Source: Curtobacterium sp. BH-2-1-1 (GTDB taxonomy: Bacteria > Actinomycetota > Actinomycetes > Actinomycetales > Microbacteriaceae). Taken from it: DNA of 64,000 nucleotides. Positions 17,151 through 25,438 of the stretch are shown here, piece by piece (the stretch's first letter is position 1; each line of letters opens with the position of its first letter). The notes below the pieces were generated by a model, which saw only the letters and a program-made list of their open reading frames with translations, did not search any database and had not been told where the DNA came from. The stretch covers positions 2,480,001 through 2,544,000 of the forward strand of contig NZ_CP017580.1 in the NCBI RefSeq assembly GCF_001806325.1, given 5' to 3'. Made by a program: the position numbers and the translations under genes.

Positions 17151-17207
17151 GCACGGTTGCCGTCACCGCCAGGGTCGCTCCAGGAATCCAACGGAGGGGG
17201 CCACCGA

Positions 17208-18221
17208 GTGACGAAGCTCGACGACCGTGCGACGGACCGCACGAGGACCGCTGCACAGCGCGACCCGGGAGCGGCACCACCACCCGACCCCGGGCTCCGG
17301 CGGCGCAGCACGTGGCAGCGGATCCGCCGTGACCGCGTCCTCCTGCTCATGGGCCTGCCCGGCGTCGCGCTCCTGCTCGGGTTCCACTACCTGCCGCTGC
17401 TCGGGAACCTCATCGCGTTCCAGGAGTACCTGCCCTTCGTGCCGCTCGGCCGCAGCCCCTGGGTCGGCGTCGAGAACTTCTCCGTCATCTTCGACGGTGA
17501 CCCCGAGTTCCTCCGCGCCCTCGGCAACACGCTGCTCATCACGCTCGTGCAGGTCGTGTTCGTGTTCCCGGCGCCGATCATCCTCGCGCTCATGCTCAAC
17601 TCGCTGCTCTCCGAGCGGATCAAGCAGGTCGTGCAGTCGGTGCTGTACCTGCCGCACTTCCTGTCGTGGGTGATCGTGGTCGCGGTGTTCCAGCAGATCC
17701 TCGGCGGCTCCGGGCTCGTGAACAACGCCATCCGCGCGGCCGGCGGTGACGCGATCGACTTCCTCGGCAACCCGAACGGGTTCATCGCCCTGCTGACCAG
17801 CCAGGTGATCTGGAAGGACACCGGGTGGGCGACGATCCTGTTCCTCGCGGTCCTCAGCCAGATCGACGCGAGCCTGTACGAGGCCGCGAAGATGGACGGC
17901 GCGAGTCGCTGGCGGCAGCTCTGGCACGTCACGCTGCCCGGCATGCGCGGCATCATCATCCTGCTGCTCATCCTCCGGCTCGGCGACTCCCTGACCGTCG
18001 GGTTCGAGCAGATCCTCCTGCAGCAGCAGGCCGTCGGCCGGGCCGCGAGCGAGGTCCTCGACACCTACGTCTACAACAACGGCGTGCTCGGCGGGCAGTG
18101 GGGCGTCGCCGCAGCGGTCGGGCTCGTGAAGGGCGTCGTCGGCGTCCTGCTCGTCCTCGGCGCCAACAAGCTCGCGCACGTCTTCGGCGAAGCGGGCGTC
18201 TACCAGAAGGAGGCGAAGTGA
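17208..18221 (+). CDS. Carbohydrate ABC transporter permease (LplB-like)
   Basis: First inner-membrane permease of a sugar or oligosaccharide importer, 337 residues, with six hydrophobic segments after a charged N-terminus. The permease EAA loop is visible as EAAKMDGASRWRQLWHVTLPGM. I took the GTG at 17208 because GGAGGGGG lies 8-10 bases upstream, and the longer frame from 17088 would place the operator inside the coding sequence. It overlaps the second permease by 4 bp. Partners are the next two genes; no ATPase is encoded here, so a shared MsiK-like ATPase is inferred. Confidence 0.9.
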   Translation: MTKLDDRATDRTRTAAQRDPGAAPPPDPGLRRRSTWQRIRRDRVLLLMGLPGVALLLGFHYLPLLGNLIAFQEYLPFVPLGRSPWVGVENFSVIFDGDPEFLRALGNTLLITLVQVVFVFPAPIILALMLNSLLSERIKQVVQSVLYLPHFLSWVIVVAVFQQILGGSGLVNNAIRAAGGDAIDFLGNPNGFIALLTSQVIWKDTGWATILFLAVLSQIDASLYEAAKMDGASRWRQLWHVTLPGMRGIIILLLILRLGDSLTVGFEQILLQQQAVGRAASEVLDTYVYNNGVLGGQWGVAAAVGLVKGVVGVLLVLGANKLAHVFGEAGVYQKEAK

Positions 18222-19144
18222 CCGCCACGCACACCGTGACCGTCCCCCGGACGAAGAAGCGCCGCCGCGGTGGCCCGGACGCACCCCCGCTGCCCGGACG
18301 GCTGCTCACCGGGTTCGTCCTGCTCATGATCTGCCTCGTCGTCATCCTGCCGTTCGTCGGCATCGTGTCGACCAGCCTCGCGCCCGTCGCCCAGGTGAAC
18401 GACGCCGGCGGGTTCGTGATGTGGCCGCAGGGACTCGACCTCGGCGCGTACCAGAGCATCTTCGCCGGCGGCGTCGTCACCCGCGCGATGCTCGTCAGCA
18501 TCGGGATCACCGTCGTCGGGACGCTCATCAGCCTGTTCGTCAGCGCGATGCTCGCCTACGCCCTGAGCCGTCCGGGGTCGTACGGCTCCGGGTTCGTCCT
18601 GAGCCTCGTGCTGGTCAGCCTGCTGTTCGCGCCCGGGCTGATCCCGAACTACCTCGTCGTGAAGGAGTTCGGGCTGCTCGACTCGTACTGGGCCCTGATC
18701 CTCCCGACGGCCCTCAGCGCGTTCAACGTCATCGTGATGCGGTCGTTCTTCATGGCGATCCCGAAGGAGCTCATCGAGTCCGCCCGCATCGACGGCGCCG
18801 GCGACTTCCAGGTCTTCTGGCGGATCGTGCTCCCGCTGTCCAAGGCCGTCCTCGCCGTGATCGGCCTGTTCTACGCGGTCGGCTACTGGAACGCCTTCTT
18901 CAACGCGCTGCTCTACATCAACGACACCGCGAAGTGGCCGCTCCAGCTCGTCCTGCGCACCTACGTCATCAACAACGCACAGCTCGGCGGCGCCGACCTC
19001 GGCACGTCCTCCGACGCGCTGCCCCCGCAGGCCTCGATCCAGATGGCGATCCTCGTCGTCTCGATCGTGCCGATCCTCATCGTCTACCCGTTCCTGCAGC
19101 GGCGCTTCGCCAAGGGTGTCCTGACCGGCGCGGTGAAGGGCTGA
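18218..19144 (+). CDS. Carbohydrate ABC transporter permease (YtcP/MalG-like)
   Basis: Second permease, 308 residues, with six hydrophobic segments and the EAA-type motif ELIESARIDGAGDFQVFWRIVLPLS. The start is the GTG overlapping the upstream stop. In the LplABC/YtcP family such permeases pair with large lipoprotein binding proteins, as here. The substrate may be an oligosaccharide derived from plant polymers, but that is inference only. Confidence 0.9.
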   Translation: MTATHTVTVPRTKKRRRGGPDAPPLPGRLLTGFVLLMICLVVILPFVGIVSTSLAPVAQVNDAGGFVMWPQGLDLGAYQSIFAGGVVTRAMLVSIGITVVGTLISLFVSAMLAYALSRPGSYGSGFVLSLVLVSLLFAPGLIPNYLVVKEFGLLDSYWALILPTALSAFNVIVMRSFFMAIPKELIESARIDGAGDFQVFWRIVLPLSKAVLAVIGLFYAVGYWNAFFNALLYINDTAKWPLQLVLRTYVINNAQLGGADLGTSSDALPPQASIQMAILVVSIVPILIVYPFLQRRFAKGVLTGAVKG

Positions 19145-19146
19145 CC

Positions 19147-20766
19147 ATGACCACCTCCATCAGCCGCCGCGCGCTCGTCGCGGGCGGACTCGGGATCGCC
19201 GCCACGACCCTCCTGGCCAGCTGCTCGACCGTGACCCGGTCCACCGACGTCCGGGCCATCAACAAGGCCGTCCAGCTGCCGGACTACGTCCCGTGGACCG
19301 GCGGCCCCGAGCCCGTCCTGCCGAAGACGAGCCCGCTCATGCCGAGCGCCTTCCGGAAGATCCCGGCGACCCTCGTGCCGACCAGGGGCAAGCCCGGCGA
19401 TGGTTCGACCGTGCACGGCAGCGTTCCCACCAACTCGCCCGTCCCGCCCTCGAAGGGGAGCAACCCGTACTGGCAGGGCCTCGACGAGCGGATGGGGATC
19501 GACCTCGACCTGACGATCACCCCGAACGCGGACTTCGGCAACAAGTTCGCCACCCAGGTCGCGGGCGACACCCTCGGCGACGTCTTCACGATCAACCAGG
19601 CGTTCTCCTACCTGCCGCAGTTCCTCGAGGCGAAGGCCGCCGACCTCAGCCCGTACCTCTCCGGCAACGGCGTCCGCGACTACCCGTACCTGGCGAACCT
19701 GCCGACGGCGTCGTGGCGCGGGACGGTGTTCTCGGGCGGCATCTACGGCGTCCCCGTGCCCCGGGGGCCGCTGACCTCGCAGGCGCTGCACCGCCGCCAG
19801 GACCGCTTCGAGCGGCTCGGCGTCGACCCGTCGTTCTCGAGCGTCGACGAGTTCGTGCAGCTCTGCCGGCAGGTCTCCGACCCGCACGCGAACCGCTGGG
19901 CCCTGGCCTCGGTGCCGACGAGCATCCTCGCGCCGATGCTCGGCCTGCCGAACCAGTGGCAGGAGCAGGGCGGACGGCTCATCCACATGTACGAGCTCGA
20001 GGAGTACGTGGAGCTCCTCGACGTGTCGCGCCGGCTCATCGCCGAGGACCTCGTCCACCCCGACAGCGTCACGGCCTACAACGGCAAGGTCTGGTTCGTG
20101 CAGGGCTCCGCGCTGATGCTGTCCGACACGTACAGCGCGATCCCGGGACTCCTGCAGCAGGCCACGCCCGGCTCCGGGTTCGAGCTGACGATCGCCCCGT
20201 TCGTCGGACCGTCCGGAGGCGCCGCGAAGCCCTGGTTGGGTGACCCGAACAACACGATCACGTCCGTGGCCGCGGGCTCCGAGTCTCGGGTGCGGATGCT
20301 CCTCGAGGTCCTGAACTGGTGCGCCTCGCCGTTCGGCACCGAGGCCTGGACCTACCGCAAGTTCGGCATCGAGGGGCGCGACTTCGAGTACCGCGACGGC
20401 GCCCCGGTCCTGACGAAGACCGGCAACAGCGAGACCGCGCTCGGCGAGTTCCCGCTGCAGTACTTCACCGAGTGCCCGCTGCCGCTCTACTACGCGGGCA
20501 ACCCGACGATGACCGACACCGTGTACGAGTCGCTGGCGTCCTGGCTCGACCGCGGCCTGCCGAACCCCGTCTACGGCCTGTACTCGCCGACGAACTCGAC
20601 GAAGGGACCGGCGGTCGGCACGTTCGCGACGAACGCGATCAACGACGTGCTGCTCGGGCGGGCGAAGGTCTCGTCGTGGCGGGCGACCGTGCGCGACTGG
20701 CGCCGCCGGGGCGGCGACGCGATCCGCCGCGAGTACGAGCAGGCGCTGGAGGCGCGCGCCGCCTGA
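19147..20766 (+). CDS. Extracellular solute-binding lipoprotein (LplA-like)
   Basis: Substrate-capturing lipoprotein of 539 residues. The signal peptide has a twin-arginine pair (SRRALVAGG) and ends in the lipobox LLASC, so it may be exported by Tat and anchored at Cys near residue 21. The large size fits the Lpl-type binding proteins. It begins 2 bases after the permease stop. The C-terminal end is Arg-rich. Downstream lies a hairpin made of the dispersed 10-mer. Confidence 0.87.
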   Translation: MTTSISRRALVAGGLGIAATTLLASCSTVTRSTDVRAINKAVQLPDYVPWTGGPEPVLPKTSPLMPSAFRKIPATLVPTRGKPGDGSTVHGSVPTNSPVPPSKGSNPYWQGLDERMGIDLDLTITPNADFGNKFATQVAGDTLGDVFTINQAFSYLPQFLEAKAADLSPYLSGNGVRDYPYLANLPTASWRGTVFSGGIYGVPVPRGPLTSQALHRRQDRFERLGVDPSFSSVDEFVQLCRQVSDPHANRWALASVPTSILAPMLGLPNQWQEQGGRLIHMYELEEYVELLDVSRRLIAEDLVHPDSVTAYNGKVWFVQGSALMLSDTYSAIPGLLQQATPGSGFELTIAPFVGPSGGAAKPWLGDPNNTITSVAAGSESRVRMLLEVLNWCASPFGTEAWTYRKFGIEGRDFEYRDGAPVLTKTGNSETALGEFPLQYFTECPLPLYYAGNPTMTDTVYESLASWLDRGLPNPVYGLYSPTNSTKGPAVGTFATNAINDVLLGRAKVSSWRATVRDWRRRGGDAIRREYEQALEARAA

Positions 20767-20780
20767 CGCGGCTGCTGACG

Positions 20781-20820
20781 GACGGGAGGCGCGGGTCGGC
20801 CCCGCCCCGCGCCTCCCGTC
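20781..20820. terminator. Hairpin of paired GGAGGCGCGG after ABC importer operon
   Basis: Perfect 15-bp arms (20781-20795 and 20806-20820, starting GACGGGAGGC) with a 10-base loop, 14 bases after the binding-protein stop. There is no U-tract. Confidence 0.6.
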
Positions 20821-20891
20821 CCCCAGACCGGCGCGCCCACCCCCCCCACCGGACCCCGCTGGCTCGCGGACGTTCGCATCCGCCTCCGGTC

Positions 20892-20940
20892 GTGACCGTT
20901 CCGGTTCGCGGAACCCGGAAATCGCGAACCGGACGGTCAC
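20892..20940. repeat. Long inverted repeat upstream of SRPBCC gene
   Basis: GTGACCGTTCCGGTTCGCG (20892-20910) pairs with 20923-20940, with only one extra T in the left arm and a 12-base loop GAACCCGGAAAT. No gene lies in 20767-20992; apart from this stem and the hairpin at 20781 the stretch shows only the downstream promoter. Confidence 0.8.
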
Positions 20941-20980
20941 GGGTCGCGCGGATTGCCCGAACCCGGCGCGCTCCGTGCCC

Positions 20981-20986
20981 TACGCT
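20981..20986 (+). promoter_or_regulatory. -10 box for leaderless SRPBCC gene
   Basis: TACGCT ends 6 bases before the GTG at 20993. Confidence 0.6.
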
Positions 20987-20992
20987 CGGGCT

Positions 20993-21622
20993 GTGGGGAA
21001 GCGCGGCATCTACGTCGAGACGGTCATCGACGCGGACGTCGACCGGGTGTGGGCGGCGACGCAGGACCCCGAGCAGCACGTCCGGTGGGACGTCCGCTTC
21101 TCCGAGATCGTCCCCGAGCCGGCGGACGCCGACGGTGCCGCCCGCTTCACGTACGTCCGGCGCTCCCCGGTGCACGACGTGCACGGCACCGGCGTGAGCA
21201 TCGGCGAGCGACGTCGTGCGGACGGCACCCGCACGTCGGCACTGCGGTTCGCGACCGACGACCGGTTGTCGCCGATCCGGGCCGGCCGCGGCTACTGGCG
21301 GTACGTCCCGACCGACGACGGGCGCACCCGGTTCGTCACCGGCTACGACTACGACTCCGGCTGGGGCCCGCTCGACCTGGTGGTCCGGCCGCTCCTCGGC
21401 TGGGCGACCGCGTGGAGCTTCGACCGGCTCCGGATCTGGCTGGAAGGCGGGGCCGAGCCGGAGGCCTGGCCGCTCACCTCGGTGCTGCAGCCGTGGCAGC
21501 GGGACCGGCCCCGCGCCTCCAGGACCCGCCGCGCGCCCGTCGGTGGCACCCGGCGAGGCGACCAGCTGCACGACGCGCCCGCCACCCTGGCAGCGCTGCC
21601 CGACCCGGGAGGCGACCGATGA
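20993..21622 (+). CDS. SRPBCC (START-like) family protein
   Basis: Probable lipid- or small-ligand-binding helix-grip protein of 209 residues. IYVETVIDADVDRVWAATQDPEQHVRWDVRFSEI is the typical first strand and helix of the family. The last 40 residues (after LQPW) are Arg/Pro-rich and unlike the fold. They begin where a copy of the dispersed 10-mer (CCGCGCCTCC, 21511-21520) lies, so the tail may have been added by the repeat. It overlaps the DUF4166 gene by 4 bp. Function is unknown. Confidence 0.78.
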   Translation: MGKRGIYVETVIDADVDRVWAATQDPEQHVRWDVRFSEIVPEPADADGAARFTYVRRSPVHDVHGTGVSIGERRRADGTRTSALRFATDDRLSPIRAGRGYWRYVPTDDGRTRFVTGYDYDSGWGPLDLVVRPLLGWATAWSFDRLRIWLEGGAEPEAWPLTSVLQPWQRDRPRASRTRRAPVGGTRRGDQLHDAPATLAALPDPGGDR

Positions 21623-22290
21623 GCTCGGTGTTCGAGGAGGCGCTCGGCGCCGACTTCCAGCGGCTGCACCCGCAGATGCGCCGCAGGTTCGGCGTCGGTC
21701 TCGACGCCGCCGAGGCGTGCACCGGCCGCGGCGTCATGACGTCGATCCGCCGGGGACCGTGGTGGACCGTGCCGTTCCTGCAGATCGGGCGACTGCGGAA
21801 CATCCTCGTCCCGGACGTCGGGACGGACGTGCCGTTCACGATCGAGAACTACCCCTACCGCGACCGGTACGGCCGCGAGACGGTGACGTTCGTCCGGACC
21901 TACACGACCAAGCCCGGGCGGACCGCTCGGTTCGACGCCACGATGGTGCTCGTCGACGGCCGGGTGCTCGACTACCTCGGTTCCCACCAGCACCTCGCGG
22001 TGGACCTCGACCTGACCGTCGACGACCGCGGTGGCCTCGTCCTGACCTCGGACGCGCAGCGGTTCTACGAGGGGCCGATCGCGTTCCGTTTCCCGATGCT
22101 GTTCAGCGGTCGCGCGACCCTGCACGAGTGGTGGTCGGACGACGACCAGGCGTTCCACGTCGACCTCGAGGTGCACAACCGCGTCTTCGGGTTCCTGTTC
22201 GGCTACCGCGGGACGTTCACCTGCGAGTGGACGCCGGCGACCGACGCCCCCGAGCGGTTGAAGCCGCGGCGGACCGAACTCCGGACCTGA
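21619..22290 (+). CDS. DUF4166 domain-containing protein
   Basis: Protein of 223 residues that resembles DUF4166: LHPQMRRRFGVGLDAAEACTGRGVM at the start, then VPFTIENYPYRDRYGRETVTFVRTY, GSHQHLAVDLDLTVDDRGGLVLTSD and LHEWWSDD. No enzymatic motif is visible. The ATG overlaps the SRPBCC stop (ATGA) and has GGGAGG upstream, so the pair is coupled and may act on the same ligand or membrane surface; that link is an inference. Confidence 0.75.
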   Translation: MSSVFEEALGADFQRLHPQMRRRFGVGLDAAEACTGRGVMTSIRRGPWWTVPFLQIGRLRNILVPDVGTDVPFTIENYPYRDRYGRETVTFVRTYTTKPGRTARFDATMVLVDGRVLDYLGSHQHLAVDLDLTVDDRGGLVLTSDAQRFYEGPIAFRFPMLFSGRATLHEWWSDDDQAFHVDLEVHNRVFGFLFGYRGTFTCEWTPATDAPERLKPRRTELRT

Positions 22291-22314
22291 CCGCGGCGGC
22301 GGGCACCAGGGTGT

Positions 22315-22971
22315 TCAGCGGCGGAGCCACCCCGCCTCGGCGAGCACCGTCTGGAGCTCGTCGACGAACCGGGACCCGTGGAAGCCGTCCGTGACCGCGT
22401 GGCTCACCTGGAGCGCGAGCGGCATCAGGGTGCGTCCCTCGACGAACCGGTACCGGCCGATGGTGAAGATCGGCAGCAGGTGGTCCCAGCCGTCCCGCAC
22501 GTGCAGGGCGAACCCGGTGAAGGACGCCCCGGGCAGGGTCGAGATGTCGAACACGTTCCGCGGGCGGTCCTCCTGCGGGAACATCCGGTGGTCGTCCCGG
22601 TAGCGCTCCATCGTGGCGACCGCGGCCTCGTGGAAGCGTGCCGGATCGTCGTCGTACGGCACGGTCAGCACCGAGAACGTCTCGGTGCTGCGGTGGAACA
22701 CGGTGAACATCGGGTGCACCACGTCCCAGACGGCGGGCGAGCCGTCGTCGAGCAGCTGCATCCGGAACTCGGCGTGCCGGTTCACCACCGAGGCGATCGC
22801 CCAGATCTGCGACGCGTACGTGCGGCGGTCCGTGGCGCGCACCGTCTCGGCGAAGTCCGTGACGTCGAGCTCGACGGTCATCTCCCACGTGCAGGGCACC
22901 CGGTCGCGGTAGTGCTCGAAGTGTTCGCGTCGGGGCCAGCGGTCGAGGTCGACGGGGCGGAGCTCGGTCAT
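22315..22971 (-). CDS. Chloramphenicol acetyltransferase-like protein (CatA family)
   Basis: Type A CAT-fold acyltransferase of 218 residues. VDLDRWPRREHFEHYR matches the CAT N-terminus, and LQVSHAVTDGFHGSRFVDEL carries the catalytic H-x-x-x-D-G-x-H. The family includes true chloramphenicol resistance enzymes and many acetyltransferases of unknown substrate, so resistance cannot be claimed. Its ATG overlaps the stop of the upstream HAD-fusion gene (ATGA). It lies last in a minus-strand group that begins at the CPBP gene. Confidence 0.83.
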   Translation of the reverse strand: MTELRPVDLDRWPRREHFEHYRDRVPCTWEMTVELDVTDFAETVRATDRRTYASQIWAIASVVNRHAEFRMQLLDDGSPAVWDVVHPMFTVFHRSTETFSVLTVPYDDDPARFHEAAVATMERYRDDHRMFPQEDRPRNVFDISTLPGASFTGFALHVRDGWDHLLPIFTIGRYRFVEGRTLMPLALQVSHAVTDGFHGSRFVDELQTVLAEAGWLRR

Positions 22972-24275
22972 GGGACCAGCTTCGTCGCGAGCGCCTGGTC
23001 GAGTGCCGAACGGTCCCCGTCGATCGTCACGGCGACCGCGTCGAGTGGACGCCGGCCCCAGAGGACGAGCAGCAGGTCCTCCGCCCGCCCCGTCACCCGG
23101 ACCTCCGGCCCGGCACCCGCCGTCCCGACGAGCTCCGCCTCGCCGTCGGCGTCCGGGAACCGGAACACGACGGTCTCCGACAACGGGTCGACGCGGCCGA
23201 GGCGCACCTGGCGCGGGTACAGGTCGCCGACCACCTCGCGCACGCCGTCGGCCGCGGTGTCGGCCTGGAGGCGCGGCTCGCCCCCGACCGCCTGCTGCGC
23301 GTCCCACAGGTGGATCGTCGTCTCGTGCAGCTGCCGTCGTGCCCACGTGCCGGCCGTGTCGGGTGGGTAGATCGCGCTGCACGCCGCGTCCGCGGCGCGC
23401 GCGCGGAGCGCGGCCACGAGGCGGTCCGCGCCGGCGCGGAACCGGTCGGCGAGGTCGGCGGGCTCCGGCGCTTCCGGGTCGTCCGGCTCGGTTCCGGTGA
23501 GCTGGCCGAGGGCCCAGCGGTGGACATCCGTCAGGTGCCCGGCGAGGTCCGTCAGCGTCCACCCCGGGCAAGACGGCACCACGGAGCTGTGGTCGCCCGT
23601 CCGGAGCACCGCCTCGAACCCGTCGACCGCCTCCGCGAGCAGGTCGATGTGGGCCCGGTAGGTGGATCCACCGGCGTCGGTGAGGTCGATGCCGCTCGAG
23701 CGCAGGGCAGCACGGAGTCCGTCGACCCCGGTGAAGTGGTGGACCCGCATGCCGAGTGCGACGGCCCCGGCGAGCTTCGACTCCGAGTCGTCGGTGAAGA
23801 ACACCTCGGGTCCGTCGAGGTCGAGCGCGTCGAGCACGTGCCGGAAGGCCCGGACGTCGGGCTTCGCGAACCCGATCTCGTGCGAGCTGTACAAGGCGTC
23901 GACCCGGTCGCGCAGGCCGAACGAGGCCACCTCGGCCGGGATGCCGTCCGTGCCGTTCGTGAGCACCGCCGTCGTGTACCCGGCGGCACGGAGCTCGTCC
24001 GCGAGGGCCAGCACCTCGGCGTCCGGGGTGAACGGCTGTCGGCCCCAGGCCTCGGCGGCGTCATGGTCGCCGATGCGCTCGCCGACGGCCCGGACCCACT
24101 CGGTCCGGGTGATCCGGCCGGTCGTCACCTCGTCGATCAGGGGCGCGGCGAACGCCACCGCCTCGATCGTTCCCGGTGGCAGGCCGTGCGCGCGTTCGAT
24201 GGCCGCGACGTGCTCCGGGTGGAAGTGTCGGATGACGCCGTCCAGGTCGAACAGGACCGCGCGGATGCCCGTCAC
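22968..24275 (-). CDS. HAD hydrolase fused to a DinB/maleylpyruvate-isomerase-like domain
   Basis: Two-part protein of 435 residues. Residues 1-200 are a HAD phosphatase: AVLFDLDGVIR (nucleophile Asp), TAVLTNGTDG (motif II), KPDVRAF (motif III Lys) and VFFTDDSESKLAGA (motif IV). From about residue 205 the sequence changes to HIDLLAEAVDGFEAVL, VVPSCPGWTLTDLAGHLTDVHRWAL and QLHETTIHLWDAQQAVGG. That fits the mycothiol-dependent maleylpyruvate isomerase/DinB metal-binding fold with three histidines. No frameshift separates the parts. It starts with GTG 6 bases after the VOC stop. Confidence 0.8.
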   Translation of the reverse strand: MTGIRAVLFDLDGVIRHFHPEHVAAIERAHGLPPGTIEAVAFAAPLIDEVTTGRITRTEWVRAVGERIGDHDAAEAWGRQPFTPDAEVLALADELRAAGYTTAVLTNGTDGIPAEVASFGLRDRVDALYSSHEIGFAKPDVRAFRHVLDALDLDGPEVFFTDDSESKLAGAVALGMRVHHFTGVDGLRAALRSSGIDLTDAGGSTYRAHIDLLAEAVDGFEAVLRTGDHSSVVPSCPGWTLTDLAGHLTDVHRWALGQLTGTEPDDPEAPEPADLADRFRAGADRLVAALRARAADAACSAIYPPDTAGTWARRQLHETTIHLWDAQQAVGGEPRLQADTAADGVREVVGDLYPRQVRLGRVDPLSETVVFRFPDADGEAELVGTAGAGPEVRVTGRAEDLLLVLWGRRPLDAVAVTIDGDRSALDQALATKLVP

Positions 24276-24281
24276 GAGCCG

Positions 24282-24650
24282 TCAGTCGTTCGGACGGATG
24301 AGGCAGAACGGGTGCCCGGCCGGGTCGAGGTACACGCGGAACGTGTCCGTCCCCGAGCCCGTCGCCGTCGCCCCGATGGCCAGGACCGCGGTCTCGCCGG
24401 CGTCCAGGTCGTCGACCTTCACGTCGAGGTGGCTCTGCTGCGGGACGTCCTGGCCGGGCCACTCGGGGGCGCGGTACTCCGCCACCTGCTGGAAGGCGAG
24501 GATCGGCCGGTGGTCCGTGAAGGGGAGCGCGACCTCGGTCCAGTCCTCGTCGAAGCCGACGATCTCGCCGCCGAGCAGTTCGGCGTAGAAGCGGGCGAGC
24601 GCGCGAGGGTCCGCGCAGTCGAGGACGATGACGTCGAGTGTGCCGATCAC
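24282..24650 (-). CDS. VOC family protein
   Basis: Single VOC module of 122 residues. LDVIVLDCADPRALARFYAELLGG is the typical first strand-helix, SHLDVKVDDLDAGE contains a likely metal-ligand His, and VYLDPAGHPFCLI is the usual end. The GTG start overlaps the stop of the CPBP protease gene (GTGA), so it is expressed with it. It resembles the VOC protein at 12659 but is not a close copy. The substrate is unknown. Confidence 0.85.
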   Translation of the reverse strand: MIGTLDVIVLDCADPRALARFYAELLGGEIVGFDEDWTEVALPFTDHRPILAFQQVAEYRAPEWPGQDVPQQSHLDVKVDDLDAGETAVLAIGATATGSGTDTFRVYLDPAGHPFCLIRPND

Positions 24651-25420
24651 AGGAGTGCTCCCGTCGTGAGGATGGTGGAGGTGAACAGGACCCAGTCGTT
24701 GATGATGTGTGCGCCCGTGCTGACGGCGATGTTCTTCGTGCGGATGTACGCGAGCGTCAGGACGAGTCGTGCGACACCGATGACCAGGAGCGCCTGGGCG
24801 AAGTTCCAGTCGTAGGTCGGGAGGTGCGCCGCACCGAACCAGACGGCGGTGACGAGCCAGGCCACCAGGACCGCCCGGTTGCGGGACATCCCGCCGCGGA
24901 AGCAGAACGACATCACGGCCAGGAACGGCAGGATCGAGAAGAGCTCCTCGCCGAACAGCTGGATCGCCGTGCCGAGGTAGAACGCCGTGATCTCCGCAGC
25001 GCCGTGGACGCCGTCCGTCGCGCCGTTCGCGTTCGCGCCGAAGACGTACTTGACGAGGATGCCCATCGCGAAGCTCACGACGATGTTCGCGATCGCGAAC
25101 AGCACCATCGTGAGGACGTCCCGCCCCGTGGTCCGCTGGAAGATCCGCGACCAGTGCCGCCGGGTGAAGACGATGAACACCGCGAGGGGGATCGCGGCGA
25201 AGAGGAACCGGGGGACCAGCGACTGGACGTTGTCCGCCGCGGGGGTGAAGCTCAGGACGAGGAACCCGACGGCACACGCGGCGATCACCGCCACCCACTG
25301 CAGGATCGACAACGGCAGCGGATCACCGTCGTAGTACGGGAAGTCCCGCCCGTCCCTGCGCTCGATCGCCCTGCCGTAGCGGGCTTGCACCCGTTCCGGC
25401 CCTGCCGTCGTCCCCACCAT
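24647..25420 (-). CDS. CPBP family intramembrane metalloprotease
   Basis: Membrane protein of 257 residues with about seven to eight hydrophobic segments. The family's motifs are present in order: GEELFSILP (E-E), WFGAAHLPTYDWN (F/W-x-x-x-H), and GAHIINDW (H-x-x-x-N/D). In bacteria the family (ABI/CaaX-like) processes membrane or peptide substrates; some members give immunity to bacteriocins. TAGCCT ends 6 bases before the ATG, making it the leaderless head of a minus-strand set running to 22315. Confidence 0.87.
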   Translation of the reverse strand: MVGTTAGPERVQARYGRAIERRDGRDFPYYDGDPLPLSILQWVAVIAACAVGFLVLSFTPAADNVQSLVPRFLFAAIPLAVFIVFTRRHWSRIFQRTTGRDVLTMVLFAIANIVVSFAMGILVKYVFGANANGATDGVHGAAEITAFYLGTAIQLFGEELFSILPFLAVMSFCFRGGMSRNRAVLVAWLVTAVWFGAAHLPTYDWNFAQALLVIGVARLVLTLAYIRTKNIAVSTGAHIINDWVLFTSTILTTGALL

Positions 25421-25426
25421 GTCCCG

Positions 25427-25432
25427 AGGCTA
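25427..25432 (-). promoter_or_regulatory. -10 box for leaderless CPBP gene
   Basis: TAGCCT on the minus strand ends 6 bases before the ATG at 25420. Confidence 0.6.
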
Positions 25433-25438
25433 GCGGGA

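Noticed and set aside
17088-17207. N-terminal extension of the LplB-like permease
   Set aside because: It would place the LacI-type operator inside the gene and has no ribosome-binding site, whereas GTG at 17208 has GGAGGGGG upstream.
22315-22971. Chloramphenicol resistance gene
   Set aside because: The catalytic motif shows the CAT fold only; many relatives act on other substrates and there is no mobile element nearby.
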